From assembly GCA_020466095.1 (NCBI GenBank), contig CM035806.1, positions 7,806,751 through 7,870,750 on the forward strand: DNA of 64,000 bases. Reading direction: 5' to 3'. The notes under the pieces are model-generated. The model made no database searches. It had not been told where the DNA came from and was given only the letters and a program-made list of their open reading frames with translations. Numbering within the stretch: the stretch's first letter is position 1; each line of letters starts with the position of its first letter. This stretch comes from Chlorops oryzae. Its lineage: Eukaryota > Arthropoda > Insecta > Diptera > Chloropidae. The position numbers were made by a program, and so were the translations under genes. Below, piece by piece: positions 46,692 to 56,459 of the stretch.

Positions 46692-47570
46692 TTGGAAAAA
46701 TTAAAGATTAGATAAGATTTTCCTTTTGAATCAACCATAGTTCAGGTTGAATTGAAATGATAATTAAACGTTCAAAGCAACTTACCATTAGAGCACTCTG
46801 CTGAACATAACCCCAAAAATAGCCATCGGATGGACTTCAGCCCAAAATCCAATATTGCGAGAGCCCGATGCGAGAGTGCGCGACGTCACGAAAATGTTTT
46901 GCGTGACGCATTTCAATCTCCAATGAGAGTTTTGCGTCACGCAAATGAAAGCATAATTTCGCTTCTAGTAATGCAATATTTGAACCGAGTACCAATCTAA
47001 CGAGTACCGAGTACTCATAAAAATTATACGTTATCACTTGAGTTTAAATTTTAATTCAAAATTTAAAAATTTTCAAAATGAACCAAAGCTCGCGAAATAT
47101 TCTAAAAGCTCTTTTTCACGGAACAGTGAACAGTTTTTTTTTTTTATTAGTTTAAACGAGTACCCAATAGCGAGTACTCAAAAAAATAGCTACATCATTA
47201 ACCTGTCAAAATTCGCCTCGCAACAAGAAATATTCAATTTTTCAAAATTTTCTCGATACGAGGTCTCGCAGTGCGATACATTGAGCTTGAACCATATGAT
47301 TGAATGTATTTGAAATTTGTGTGCGTCTCGTCTCGCGCTCGCGCTCTCGCATCGGGCTCTCGCAATGTTGGATTTTGGGCTTCATCCGATTTTGTCACTC
47401 CGCTGTCGTGACTGCTTTCGCAATGCTTAAAAAGTTCCAAGATGAATGAATATCTTATATATCATTTTTCTATAAACCAAATGAGAATTATACCGAACGA
47501 AAAGAAATGTAATTAAATATATTTCCTTTTAAATCAACCAAAAATGTTGTTGACTTAACCATTCTTAAAT
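46692..47570. mobile_element. Dispersed repeat R1, copy 2 (inverted, interrupted)
   Basis: Reverse-orientation copy of 7130-8312. The arms 46692-46835 and 47385-47570 match 8066-8312 and 7130-7318 respectively. Interrupted by a different inner element (46840-47380). Confidence 0.7.
46840..47380. mobile_element. 541-bp element with 37-bp TIRs
   Basis: Inverted ends at 46840-46876 and 47344-47380 differ at one base only; they begin GCCCAAAATCCAAYATTGCG. Flanked by TTCA on both sides (46836-46839, 47381-47384). Non-coding. It sits at the position in R1 where copy 1 carries the TTAA-flanked element. Confidence 0.8.
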
Positions 47571-48227
47571 TTTTTTCTCTCAAATTCAAAGATGTGAATA
47601 AAGCCCTTTATCTGTTAAGTTCCAGGATTGGTTAACTAAAATATCGCGCGTTAAGCTCCTAATCTAAAGAATAATCATGATTAAGCTTACTAACAGATGT
47701 AAAATTACGGTTTCATAAAGCATAAAATATCGCGTGTTAAGGGCTCCTACACTCTAAAGAAAGTTAGTAGATTACTAAAGTACAAAAGTGGAAAAAAATG
47801 AAGAAGTACATTGGGGCTTCTTGTATAACGTTCGCTATAATTACAAGTAATCGGACTGACAGGGTTGCATTTAAAATTTAAATTGAAATCACTTCAGGCC
47901 ATTTTAAATTTGAAATTTATGGCCCGAAGTGATTTTACCTAACAATATTATTGACCATGGCCAATTATTCTTTTTCCGAAGTGAATCGTAAACAGCTGTG
48001 CCTGATGGATTGAAATTCATAGTGCAAATTTTACGTAAAAAATGATACATACTATCAATAATATTGATTCAATACTTATAACCGCTACGCAAAAAAAAAA
48101 AAAAAAAAAACCACCCTGCAGTAAATGCGGGACAAATTGACCATTCTATAGACATGGTCAACGAGGAGGTCTACAGTTCTATTTTTTAGAGCATTCATGT
48201 TATTAATTTGCTGCGCGAAAATCAGAA

Positions 48228-48300
48228 GGCTCCATAGCGTAATGGTTAACATGTCCGATCATCGATCCGAAGGCTCGCGTTCGAATCCCAGGGCAGGCGA
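48228..48300 (+). other. tRNA-like sequence, degenerate
   Basis: GGCTCCATAGCGTAATGGTT resembles an acceptor plus box A, and GCGTTCGAATCCCAGGG a box B, at tRNA spacing. The acceptor and T-stem do not pair, so this is a tRNA pseudogene or SINE head and not a working gene. Confidence 0.5.
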
Positions 48301-48520
48301 GAAAAAGTGGAAAAATTGTTAAATTCGTAGGATTATTCTTATGGATTCTTGTGAGTGAGAAGAGAGAAAGAAAAGTTTCGATTCTGAATTCTCGTGAATT
48401 CTTTCACAGTTCGTGAGAAAATTCCCATTAATTATATTCTCAATAACTTAATTTTTTAAATTTTTTCGCACAAAAAAATTTTTTTAAACCTATAATATTT
48501 CTTCTTAAAAAAAAAAAAAT

Positions 48521-48592
48521 GTTCGGCACCCGCCCGAGCGAGATTCGAACTCGGGTCTTCAGGTCGACTGAGCCATTCAAACCCTGTGCGCA
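48521..48592 (-). other. tRNA-like sequence, minus strand, degenerate
   Basis: On the minus strand TGGCTCAGTCGACC fits box A and CGAGTTCGAATCTCG fits a T-arm/box B. The acceptor ends do not pair. Probably a tRNA-derived retroelement piece; it faces the + strand one 220 bp away. Confidence 0.5.
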
Positions 48593-49239
48593 GTGCTTTC
48601 CATTTACGTACGTACTATAGCTAATGAGCTGCCTCTACAGCATCACCAGTTCAATCGTCAACTGGTGTCCGCTCGAACATATTCTCATACAAAATGTCAA
48701 TAGGAGAATACAATGGCACGGGTACAGTTGGTCACTAGTACGGTGACGGTGGAACTAGTGACAGATAATCAGTCACTAGTGACAATTACTGCAGGGCACA
48801 ACACCTACCCTCTTGAGTATGCTCGCTATCGAATCTATACGATGTAGCTGTGTAGCGATGAAATTATGAAACGAGAGAGAGGCAGAGAGAAAGAGAGAAG
48901 TACGCGTGCAGTTTCAGTTTTATTTCGGCGCTAAACGTGCTTCAGTCACAGCGATTCGGCAAAAAAGAAAGAAAGAAAAAAAAAAAAAACAAACAACACA
49001 CAAACAAAACACCAACACACATCTACACATATGTTTTTTCGATTGCTTACATCACATGATGGACGCTGAGCGGCGTCCCTTGTCAGCGCGTTGTATCGTG
49101 AAGAGTGAGCAACGTGAGCGTCGTGTTTTTTTTTTTTTTTTTTTGCCGCTATACTGCTCGCAACGATGACTGACACTGCATACATACATCGTTCTCTCAA
49201 TCAATACGTCATATGTATTTTGGGTGACTGAAACTCGCT

Positions 49240-49273
49240 TCAGTCGGCAAAAAATATTCATTCAGAGCGGACG
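49240..49273 (+). promoter_or_regulatory. Inr + DPE core promoter of MADF gene A
   Basis: Fly initiator TCAGTC at 49240-49245. Taking its A (49242) as +1, GGACG occupies exactly +28 to +32 and fits the DPE consensus RGWYV. No TATA box at -30. The start ATG follows at +35. The same arrangement precedes gene C. Confidence 0.7.
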
Positions 49274-49275
49274 TC

Positions 49276-51615
49276 ATGACGGAAAGCGACGAAAAGAAAT
49301 TCATTATTGAATTTATTAACCTTTATCGTACTCTACCGGCGCTATGGGATGTCAATAGTGCTGACTACACGAATCGGGCAATAAAGGAGCAACAGAATAG
49401 GCTATTGGTCGAAAAATATCAGGAGAGATATCCGGATTCCGGGAAAAAAGCAGTTTCGAAGAAAATCAACATAATACGGAGCAACTATAAACGTGAGCTA
49501 AAACGTATACGGGAATTAAAGAGGAATAATCCCGGATCGGAAGAAGTGTCGCCACTCTATTATTTTGAAGCGATGAGATTTATCGACGCAGTGGAAATGC
49601 CTCGGAAGCTTAAAAGTGTCTTTGATGTAAGCATATTATAAACCTCTTCAAATTTCAATTTTTCCATTCTCTCATTCATTCATTCTCTCAGTCACTCCTT
49701 CACTCACTCATACTCGTTCATTCGAAAAACTCAATCTATAGCCATTGAAGCTCGCTTGAGATTTCCTTAGGGAGCGTCCATAAATTTGATGTACACGTTT
49801 TTTTTGCGATTTTTAGACCCCCTACCCCCCCTTTGTCACAAACCTGTTACATATGAGCTAACCCCTCCCCCCTGTGGTCACGTACACAATTAATATGAAG
49901 AAAATCCCCATAGGCCAATTCACAATTATATGCTAATTTAAGGTTAAAATATGCTAACATTTTTTTTATAGGAGTTGGACATCTCACGCCTACTTTAACG
50001 ACATTTAAACCTTAAATTAGCTTGCACTTTGTGACACATATCACTAATTATAAATCATGAATGCTATTTTTCCATATAAAAAAAAATTAATGTTAACAAA
50101 ATCTTTATTCACTAAATTATGTGTATTGTAGTGAAAAACGGTAACAACGTTTTCTTCCTTAGTAACAGTTTTAATTATTTAAGAGCAAAACATAATTTTT
50201 GTCATGCTTAAATCAATGATGAAACCTCTGCGGATGAATTTGAGCGCGATTGTACATGAAGAAGCAATACGATTGTTTTTTTTTTTTTTATTCCGCTATT
50301 TGTGCCAATCAAAACTGATCACTGCTACATTAATCGTTTCTCATTTGGGATCATAACTCTATTACTAATCTATATGGGTTCGATGAAACATCTGCTTCAG
50401 TCGGCAAAATAATATTCATTCGAGCGGACGTTCATGACGGAAAGCGACGAAAGAAATTCATTAATTGAATTTATTAACCTTTATCGTACTCTACCAGCGC
50501 TATGGGATGTAATAGTGCTGACTACACGAGAGTCGGGCATAAAGGAGACAGAATTAGGCTATTGGTCCGAAAAATTTCAGAGAGATTATCCGAATCCGAA
50601 TAAAGAAGTTCGAAAAAAATCAACTAACTCGGAGCAACTATAAACGTGAGCTAAAACGTATACGGGACCCTTAAATAGGAATATCCCGATCGAAGAAGTG
50701 TCGCCACTCTATTTTTTGAAAGCGATGAGATTTATGACGCAGTGAAAAGCCTCGTGAAGTTAAAAGTGCTTTGATGTAAGTATTAACCTCATACCCTCCA
50801 TCCCTATGTCATCAAAACTGTCACAGATGAGCTGACCCCCTCCCCCCCCACCAAACGTGACATCATTTATGGACGCTCCCTTAGTTCAGACGAGTCTGGA
50901 TAGTGTGAACCCCAGATAGAGTGAACAATTCGGTGGTGTGAGCAGATGTAATACGTAACATGTTAATTTTTTTTTTTTTTTTTTTACATATTTTAACTAA
51001 AAACAGCCAATTAAACCTTTAAAAAACGAGTCTCGTTAGTGTGAACAGTTTCGATAACATGAACAATCGTTCACAAAATTAGTTCAATCTATCCAAAATC
51101 GACTGTAGGTACCAGTTAAAAATATACCTATGCATTTGATGAAAATCCCCATGGCGGAAATCTTCCTTCGAAAACTAATGCTAATTATGTACCTATACAT
51201 ATGTATGTAGATGTGTATTAAAAATCTTTTCTCTTTCTATTTCCTTTTTTAGGATATGGATTCACCCTCGCCGAAAAGGCGAAAGAGCGAACCATTGTCA
51301 TCTTCGCCCGTTGAAATAGACCCGCTGCTTTTCGGAGCCGAACAACACGTGGAGAAACCTCAACCAGATCCAGAGGTCTTCGAAAGCATAGTTAGGATCT
51401 GGTCGCATAAGCTCACGGAAATGACACGAACCCAGCGAATACTAGCCGAAAAGCTCGTTAATGACGTCATGTTCAGCGGACAACTGGGCTTACTGCACTA
51501 CAATACCACACTGACCAATTTACGAAGCCTCAGTGTCAATGGATCGCCGATGAGTGGAAGAAACTCTGAGAGCTACATTGAAGACGAATCAGCGTTCCTA
51601 AGAGATGAATTTTAA
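49276..51615 (+). CDS. MADF/BESS-type DNA-binding regulator, gene A (two exons)
   Basis: Exon 1 49276-49626 and exon 2 51253-51615 (phase 0; donor GTAAGC at 49627, acceptor TTTTTTAG ending 51252), product about 237 residues. Residues about 8-100 form a MADF (Myb/SANT-like) domain: FIIEFINLYRTLPALWDV, NRAIKEQQNRLLVEK, a KKINIIRSNYKRELKR helix and SPLYYFEAMRFI. The C-terminal exon has a basic PKRRKSE patch, likely a nuclear signal, and an amphipathic segment (IWSHKLTEMTRTQRILAEKL) resembling the BESS-type interaction region. Family role: sequence-specific transcription or chromatin factor of the Adf-1 type; targets unknown. AATAAA at 51642. The intron carries the 1.1-kb insertion 49770-50880. 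Confidence 0.85.
49770..50880. mobile_element. TTA-flanked insertion in MADF gene A intron, 1111 bp
   Basis: Ends GGGAGCGTCCATAAAT (49770) and ATTTATGGACGCTCCC (to 50880) are inverted repeats extended by GATGT-CACGT. TTA flanks both sides (49767-49769, 50881-50883). The paralogue's intron has a matching empty site near 52487. A TTA (TWA) duplication suggests PIF/Harbinger (inference). The inside holds two partial MITE-like halves and, at about 50190-50790, a damaged copy of the gene's own promoter and exon 1. Confidence 0.7.
50434..50775 (+). pseudogene. Damaged extra copy of MADF exon 1
   Basis: Starts MTESDERNSLIEFINLY and LPALWDV like gene A, then breaks frame repeatedly; roughly 25 one- or two-base indels against about 10 substitutions over 340 bp. 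The homology begins upstream, near 50190, and includes the promoter and leader. The donor-like GATGTAAG is kept at 50773. It cannot encode a MADF domain as written. Either a real decayed duplicate or an unpolished long-read segment. Confidence 0.7.
50887..51105. mobile_element. Pogo-like MITE in MADF gene A intron
   Basis: Ends CAGACGAGTCTGGATAGTGT and a right end of ATCCAAAATCGACTG form imperfect inverted repeats; inside are repeated GTGTGAAC words. The equivalent copy is in gene C's intron (52495-52720), so this insertion is older than the duplication. Confidence 0.65.
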
Positions 51616-51641
51616 AACTGTACATTTTAAATTTAAATTTA

Positions 51642-51647
51642 AATAAA
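51642..51647 (+). terminator. Poly(A) signal of MADF gene A
   Basis: AATAAA 27 bp after the stop codon, in a 3' flank nearly identical to that of gene C. Confidence 0.7.
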
Positions 51648-51976
51648 AACATTAATTTTATTTCAGTAAGAAACAAAAAAAAAAAAATAACGCATTATAA
51701 ATTCTCCCAAATTTTGTATAAAATCTCATGAAATTTGGATTTGCGACACGAGAGTGTGTGCGTCGAAGCGAACCCGACAATTATACTGAATTGCTTACTG
51801 AATTCATATGTATGTACGTGTTCAGTATGCTCCGTTGCTGAATTGAGCCAATCAAAACGATTTCGCTTTCGCTTACTGAATCGTTTCCCTCATTGTGCGG
51901 ACTCATACACATCTATTTCACTAATACATACACATATGGGATTCAGTATGAAATTCAGTACAGTGTTGGGTTTGCT

Positions 51977-52010
51977 TCAGTCGGCAAAAAATATTCATTC
52001 TGAGCGGACG
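51977..52010 (+). promoter_or_regulatory. Inr + DPE core promoter of MADF gene C
   Basis: TCAGTC at 51977-51982 (A+1 at 51979), GGACG at +28 to +32 (52006-52010), ATG at +35. Identical architecture to gene A. The spacer from gene A's poly(A) signal is only about 330 bp. Confidence 0.7.
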
Positions 52011-52012
52011 TC

Positions 52013-53255
52013 ATGACGGAAAGCGAAGAAAGGAAATTCATTATTGAATTTATTAACCTTTATCGTACTCTACCGGCGCTATGGGATGTCAATAGTGCTG
52101 ACTACACGAATCGGGCTATAAAGGAGCAACAGAATAGGCTATTGGTCGAAAAATTTCAAGAGAGAAATCCGAATGCCAGCAAAAAAGAAGTTGCGAAAAA
52201 AATCAACAACCTGCGGAGCAACTATAAACGTGAGCTAAAACGTATAAGGGAATTACAAAGGAATGATCCCGGATCGGAAGAAGTGTCGCCACTCTATTAT
52301 TTTGAAGCGATGAGCTTCATCGACGCAGTCGAAATGCCTCGGAAGGTTAAAAGTGGCTTTGATGTAAGTATGTAACTACTTATATATATATAGCCTCATT
52401 CTCTCACTCGCTCGTTCTCTCATTCAATCACTCATTCATTCAATCGGAAAACTCAAGTTGCAGCCATTGAAGCTCGCTTGAGAATTCTCTAGCACAGTCT
52501 AGTCTGGATAGTGTGAACCCCAGATAGAGTGAAAACCTCGCTGGTGTGAACATACATACATATGTTACATCTAATATGTAAATTTTTGTACATATTTGAA
52601 CCAAAAAAAAAAAAAAAAAGGTAATTAAACATTTAAAAAATCGAGTCTCGTTAGTGTGAACAGCCTCGATAACATGAACAATCTTTGGTAAAATTAATCC
52701 ACTCTATCCAGAGTCGACTGTGCCTGCTAAATATGGAATATCGGAAATAATGGAACTGAAAAAAATCTCCATCTTAAGTGTTCATCGCCTTCGTGTGATG
52801 AGGAACGCCTGGCGGATGGATATCTTCCTTCGAAAACTAATGATAATTATAATATAATAATTATGTTTTACGTTTTTTTTTTTTAGAATATGGTTTCTCC
52901 CAAGCGGAAAAGGCGAAAGAGCGAATCCGAATCATTACCATCTTCACCCGCTGAAATCAACCCGCTGCTTTTCGTAGCCGAACAGCACGTGGAGAAACCT
53001 CAACCAGATCCAGAGGTCTTCGAAAGCATAGTTAGGATCTGGTCGCATAAGCTCACGGAAATGACACGAACCCAGCGAATACTAGCCGAAAAGCTCGTTA
53101 ATGACGTCATGTTTAGCGGACAACTGGGCTTACTGCACTACAATACCACACTGACCAATTTACGAAGCCTCAGTGCCCATGGATCGCCGATGAGTGGAAG
53201 AAACTCTGAGAGCTACATTGAAGACGAATCAGCGTTCCTAAAAGATGAATTTTAA
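52013..53255 (+). CDS. MADF/BESS-type DNA-binding regulator, gene C (two exons)
   Basis: Exon 1 52013-52363 and exon 2 52887-53255 (donor GTAAGT at 52364, acceptor after a long T-run, TTTTAG, ending at 52886), phase 0, about 239 residues. Same domain order as gene A: N-terminal MADF (FIIEFINLYRTLPALWDV; KKINNLRSNYKRELKR), a basic linker SPKRKRRKSESES that is longer than in gene A, then IWSHKLTEMTRTQRILAEKL. Tandem duplicate of gene A on the same strand. Exon 1 differs from A mostly by amino-acid replacements, whereas the last 240 bp of exon 2 are almost identical. Intron 0.5 kb, against 1.6 kb in A. AATAAA at 53282. Confidence 0.88.
52495..52720. mobile_element. Pogo-like MITE in MADF gene C intron
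   Basis: CAGTCTAGTCTGGATAGTGT at the left and CTATCCAGAGTCGACTG at the right, imperfect inverted repeats. Homologous to 50887-51105. Confidence 0.7.
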
Positions 53256-53281
53256 AACTGTACATTTTAAATTTAAATTGA

Positions 53282-53287
53282 AATAAA
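53282..53287 (+). terminator. Poly(A) signal of MADF gene C
   Basis: AATAAA 27 bp after the stop codon, followed by a long A-run at 53308-53344. Confidence 0.7.
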
Positions 53288-53303
53288 AACATTAATTCAG
53301 TTT

Positions 53304-53345
<42 letters not shown>

Positions 53346-53349
53346 CATT

Positions 53350-53810
53350 ATTAATTCTCTCAAATTTGTATACAATGAGGATGTCAAGTGCCCCCCGGCC
53401 ACCACACTCACTCATGAGGGATAATTCATCAAATTTGGATTTATGAAACGAGAGTTTATGTGTCGGGGGTGGTGTCACACCTACACGTACAATATGGACG
53501 ATGTGGGAAGCATCAGCAGCTCGCGCTGAATTCAAAATCGATTTCATTTAGCTCACGTGCTGACGACTGACGGAGCTGGTGCAGGGACGTTTTTGGTGGG
53601 CATGAGGGATGGATTCTTCAGTCGCGACGAATTTTCATATTGTGCGCATGATAGAGATGAGCGATATATGTATGAAAAGGCATCGATTCCGGTAATGTTG
53701 ATTGAACACAGTATCGATAATTTTCTATCGCGAAAATCCCACTGGTGTCTCCTCTAGGAACCAACCACTTTGAATTGGGTTAAACTGCGGTTTAAAGTAA
53801 TGGGCATATA
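53350..53810. other. Region without a supported gene
   Basis: Downstream of the MADF pair; short chance frames only. Confidence 0.4.
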
Positions 53811-53812
53811 TT

Positions 53813-54030
53813 ACTATATATGTCACTCTCATAGATTTTGGGCGGGACATTTCGCGCCAGTTAGAAAGAGATGTTACTCGGCAGGCAAAAAATGAGCGAG
53901 AGAGAAATACTTTTGGTGAGTACCTAAGTGAAAAATGCTCATTTTGGTGGGTACCCAAGACCGTGGTGGGTACGCAAGACCGTGTTGAAAAGAGCCAAAA
54001 TAGAAACGGCTCCTGAGTGACATATATAGT
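53813..54030. mobile_element. ACTATATATGTCACTC MITE, complete, 218 bp
   Basis: Perfect 16-bp inverted ends ACTATATATGTCACTC (53813-53828; complement 54015-54030) surrounded by TATA-rich DNA. Internally it has a short duplicated phrase (GTGGGTACCCAAGACCGTG / GTGGGTACGCAAGACCGTG) that the copy at 37804 has only once. Confidence 0.85.
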
Positions 54031-54034
54031 TATA

Positions 54035-54595
54035 TATGGTAATGGGCTTAGGAGATGATGAGGAGGAAGGGGAGTAAATTCGCTAAGATAACGTCAACAT
54101 CTGTATTTTATAAGATATTTTGGAGAAATGAAATTTCTATTTACTTGGGCTCAAAGATTATGTCAACAGGAGGGGGCAATATGGACGATGACGATTGTTG
54201 ATAAGGGAGAGGGGGGCGGGGGGTTCTAAAATGGTCAAAAACATACTGATGTAATATATGGAGGGCCCCTTAATTGTATACAACGGCTGTCTAATTGCGC
54301 AATTTAAATTTTTACCCACCCAAAAGTAACCGTACCGAAAATTGCAATATGAAAAATATACGTGTAAGTACATAAGAACTGATTGAAGGGAAAATTAGAC
54401 TAATCGTCGAGAAATTTTCCCCATATTTGGAAAGGGTAATTTATAGACTCGTGTAAATTCAGTGAGTTAATGGAACGATTGATGATACATATTTGTGACA
54501 CATCTATCCGGTAAGGTTACTCGTCGGCTTAGGGAAAATGATGTGAGTAATGCAGCCATGTGTGTTGGCGGCATTATACACATGCATTTTTATAT
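54035..54595. other. Region without a supported gene
   Basis: Unique-looking DNA with G-runs near 54205; no coding or RNA signal recognised. Confidence 0.4.
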
Positions 54596-54598
54596 ATA

Positions 54599-54872
54599 CA
54601 CACACATACACACACACACACATACATATTCATACATACATACATACATACATACATACATACATACATACATACATACATACATACATACATACATACA
54701 TACATACATACATACATACATACATACATACATACATACATACATACATACATACATACATACATACATACATACATACATACATACATACATACATACA
54801 TGTACATACATACATACATACATACATACATACATACATACATACATACATACATACATACATACATACATA
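54599..54872. repeat. (CATA)n microsatellite
   Basis: About 270 bp of nearly pure ACAT units, with one TGTACATA interruption at 54800. Confidence 0.97.
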
Positions 54873-54874
54873 CA

Positions 54875-55176
54875 CAGTTGTAAGTGGGCATATACAGTTG
54901 GGTTCCAAATGTTATAGCTTTGTCTCAGCGAGAAGAATAATCAAAAGAGAGCAAGCGAACATTTGCAACTCATTTCATTTATGTATGTACAGAGAGCCAA
55001 ACGATTGGTGCTATTGTTTTGACTGCAACTGTACGTTGCATACTTCAAAGAACAAGCAAAAAAAAAAAAGGGAGCCCTATAGAGCCCTAAATATGTATCT
55101 ACGAAATGTGTTATTGAAAGCGCTCACGTTTATCTAGAAGTGATGCCCAATTGTGCTCGCGTGCTCATACAGACGA

Positions 55177-55214
<38 letters not shown>

Positions 55215-55700
55215 TGTGTGTGGTGTGTGTACATGCGTGCCTGCGTGCATGCGGTCGTGTTGACGCTCGGCGCGGCACGACAGTGCAACGACCTGTTCGG
55301 AAAGTACAAAATATCACATCTGACATCATGACACATCTGCAGGGATGCAACCGACTTTTGAGAATTTCAAGAACTCCCAAACGTACTATCTGGTCTCGTG
55401 TGTGGACAAACGAAGGTACAGAAGAGACCGAACAGATAAGCATTCTCAATGAGAAAGTCAAATAAATGCGAAGAGAAAAAGGGAAATGGAGTGGGTGAGG
55501 GAGAGAGAGGAAGAGTAAGAGGGGGAGTGAAAGGAGAGTGAGAAAGACTAAGGGATGTGGTTGTTTACTGGACGTTGAAAGACGATCATGGATCGAATGG
55601 ATCGAATGGATGAAGACAAGATTTGGAATTTAAGAAATTAAAAGTGAAATTCAATGAAAATTTTCTCAAAGAAAATACATTGAACTCTCGAAAACTGAAA
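54875..55700. other. Flank with a (GT)n tract
   Basis: Holds (GT)n at 55178-55229. Otherwise no gene recognised. Confidence 0.45.
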
Positions 55701-55704
55701 CTCA

Positions 55705-56177
55705 AACACATACATACATATATACATACATACATACATACATACATACATTTTCATACATACATACATACATACATACATACATACATACATACATTTT
55801 CATACATACATACATACATACATACATACATACATACATACATACATACATAAATACATATTAATACATATTCATACATACATACATACATACATACATA
55901 TTCATACATACATACATATTCATACATACATACATACATGCATATTCATACATACATACATACATACATACGTACATACATACATACATACATACGTACA
56001 TACATACATATTCATACATACATACATACATACATACATACATACATACATACATACATACATACATACATTTTCATACATACATACATACATACATACA
56101 TACATACATACATACATACATACATACATAACATACATACATACATACATAAATACATATTAATACATATTCATACA

Positions 56178-56208
<31 letters not shown>

Positions 56209-56453
56209 TCATACATACATACATATTCATACATACATACATACATACATACATGCATATTCATACATACATACATACATACATACGTACATACATACAT
56301 ACATACATACGTACATACATACATATTCATACATACATACATACATATTCATACATACATACATATTCATACATACATACATATTCATACATACTTACAT
56401 ATTCATACATATTCATACATACATACATATAATACATATTCATACATACATAC
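55705..56453. repeat. CATA array with an internal ~299-bp duplication
   Basis: ACAT units interrupted by TTCATA, ACGTACAT and ATGCATAT. The ordered interruption pattern from AAATACATATTAATACATAT at 55852 is repeated from 56151, a shift of about 299 bp. Confidence 0.93.
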
Positions 56454-56459
56454 ATATGT

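Larger units (their letters stand above)
47575..49235. other. Intergenic region upstream of the MADF genes
   Basis: Has an inverted pair AAATCACTTCAGGCCAT / ATGGCCCGAAGTGATTT (47890-47935), two tRNA-like pieces (48228-48300 and 48521-48592) and poly-A/poly-T runs. No gene supported. Confidence 0.45.

Noticed and set aside
48228..48300. Functional tRNA gene
   Set aside because: The acceptor and T-stem do not pair, although A and B box words are present.
54495..55137. Frames of repeated Tyr-Ile-His-Thr or Met-Tyr-Val-Cys
   Set aside because: Translations of the CATA microsatellite in both directions.
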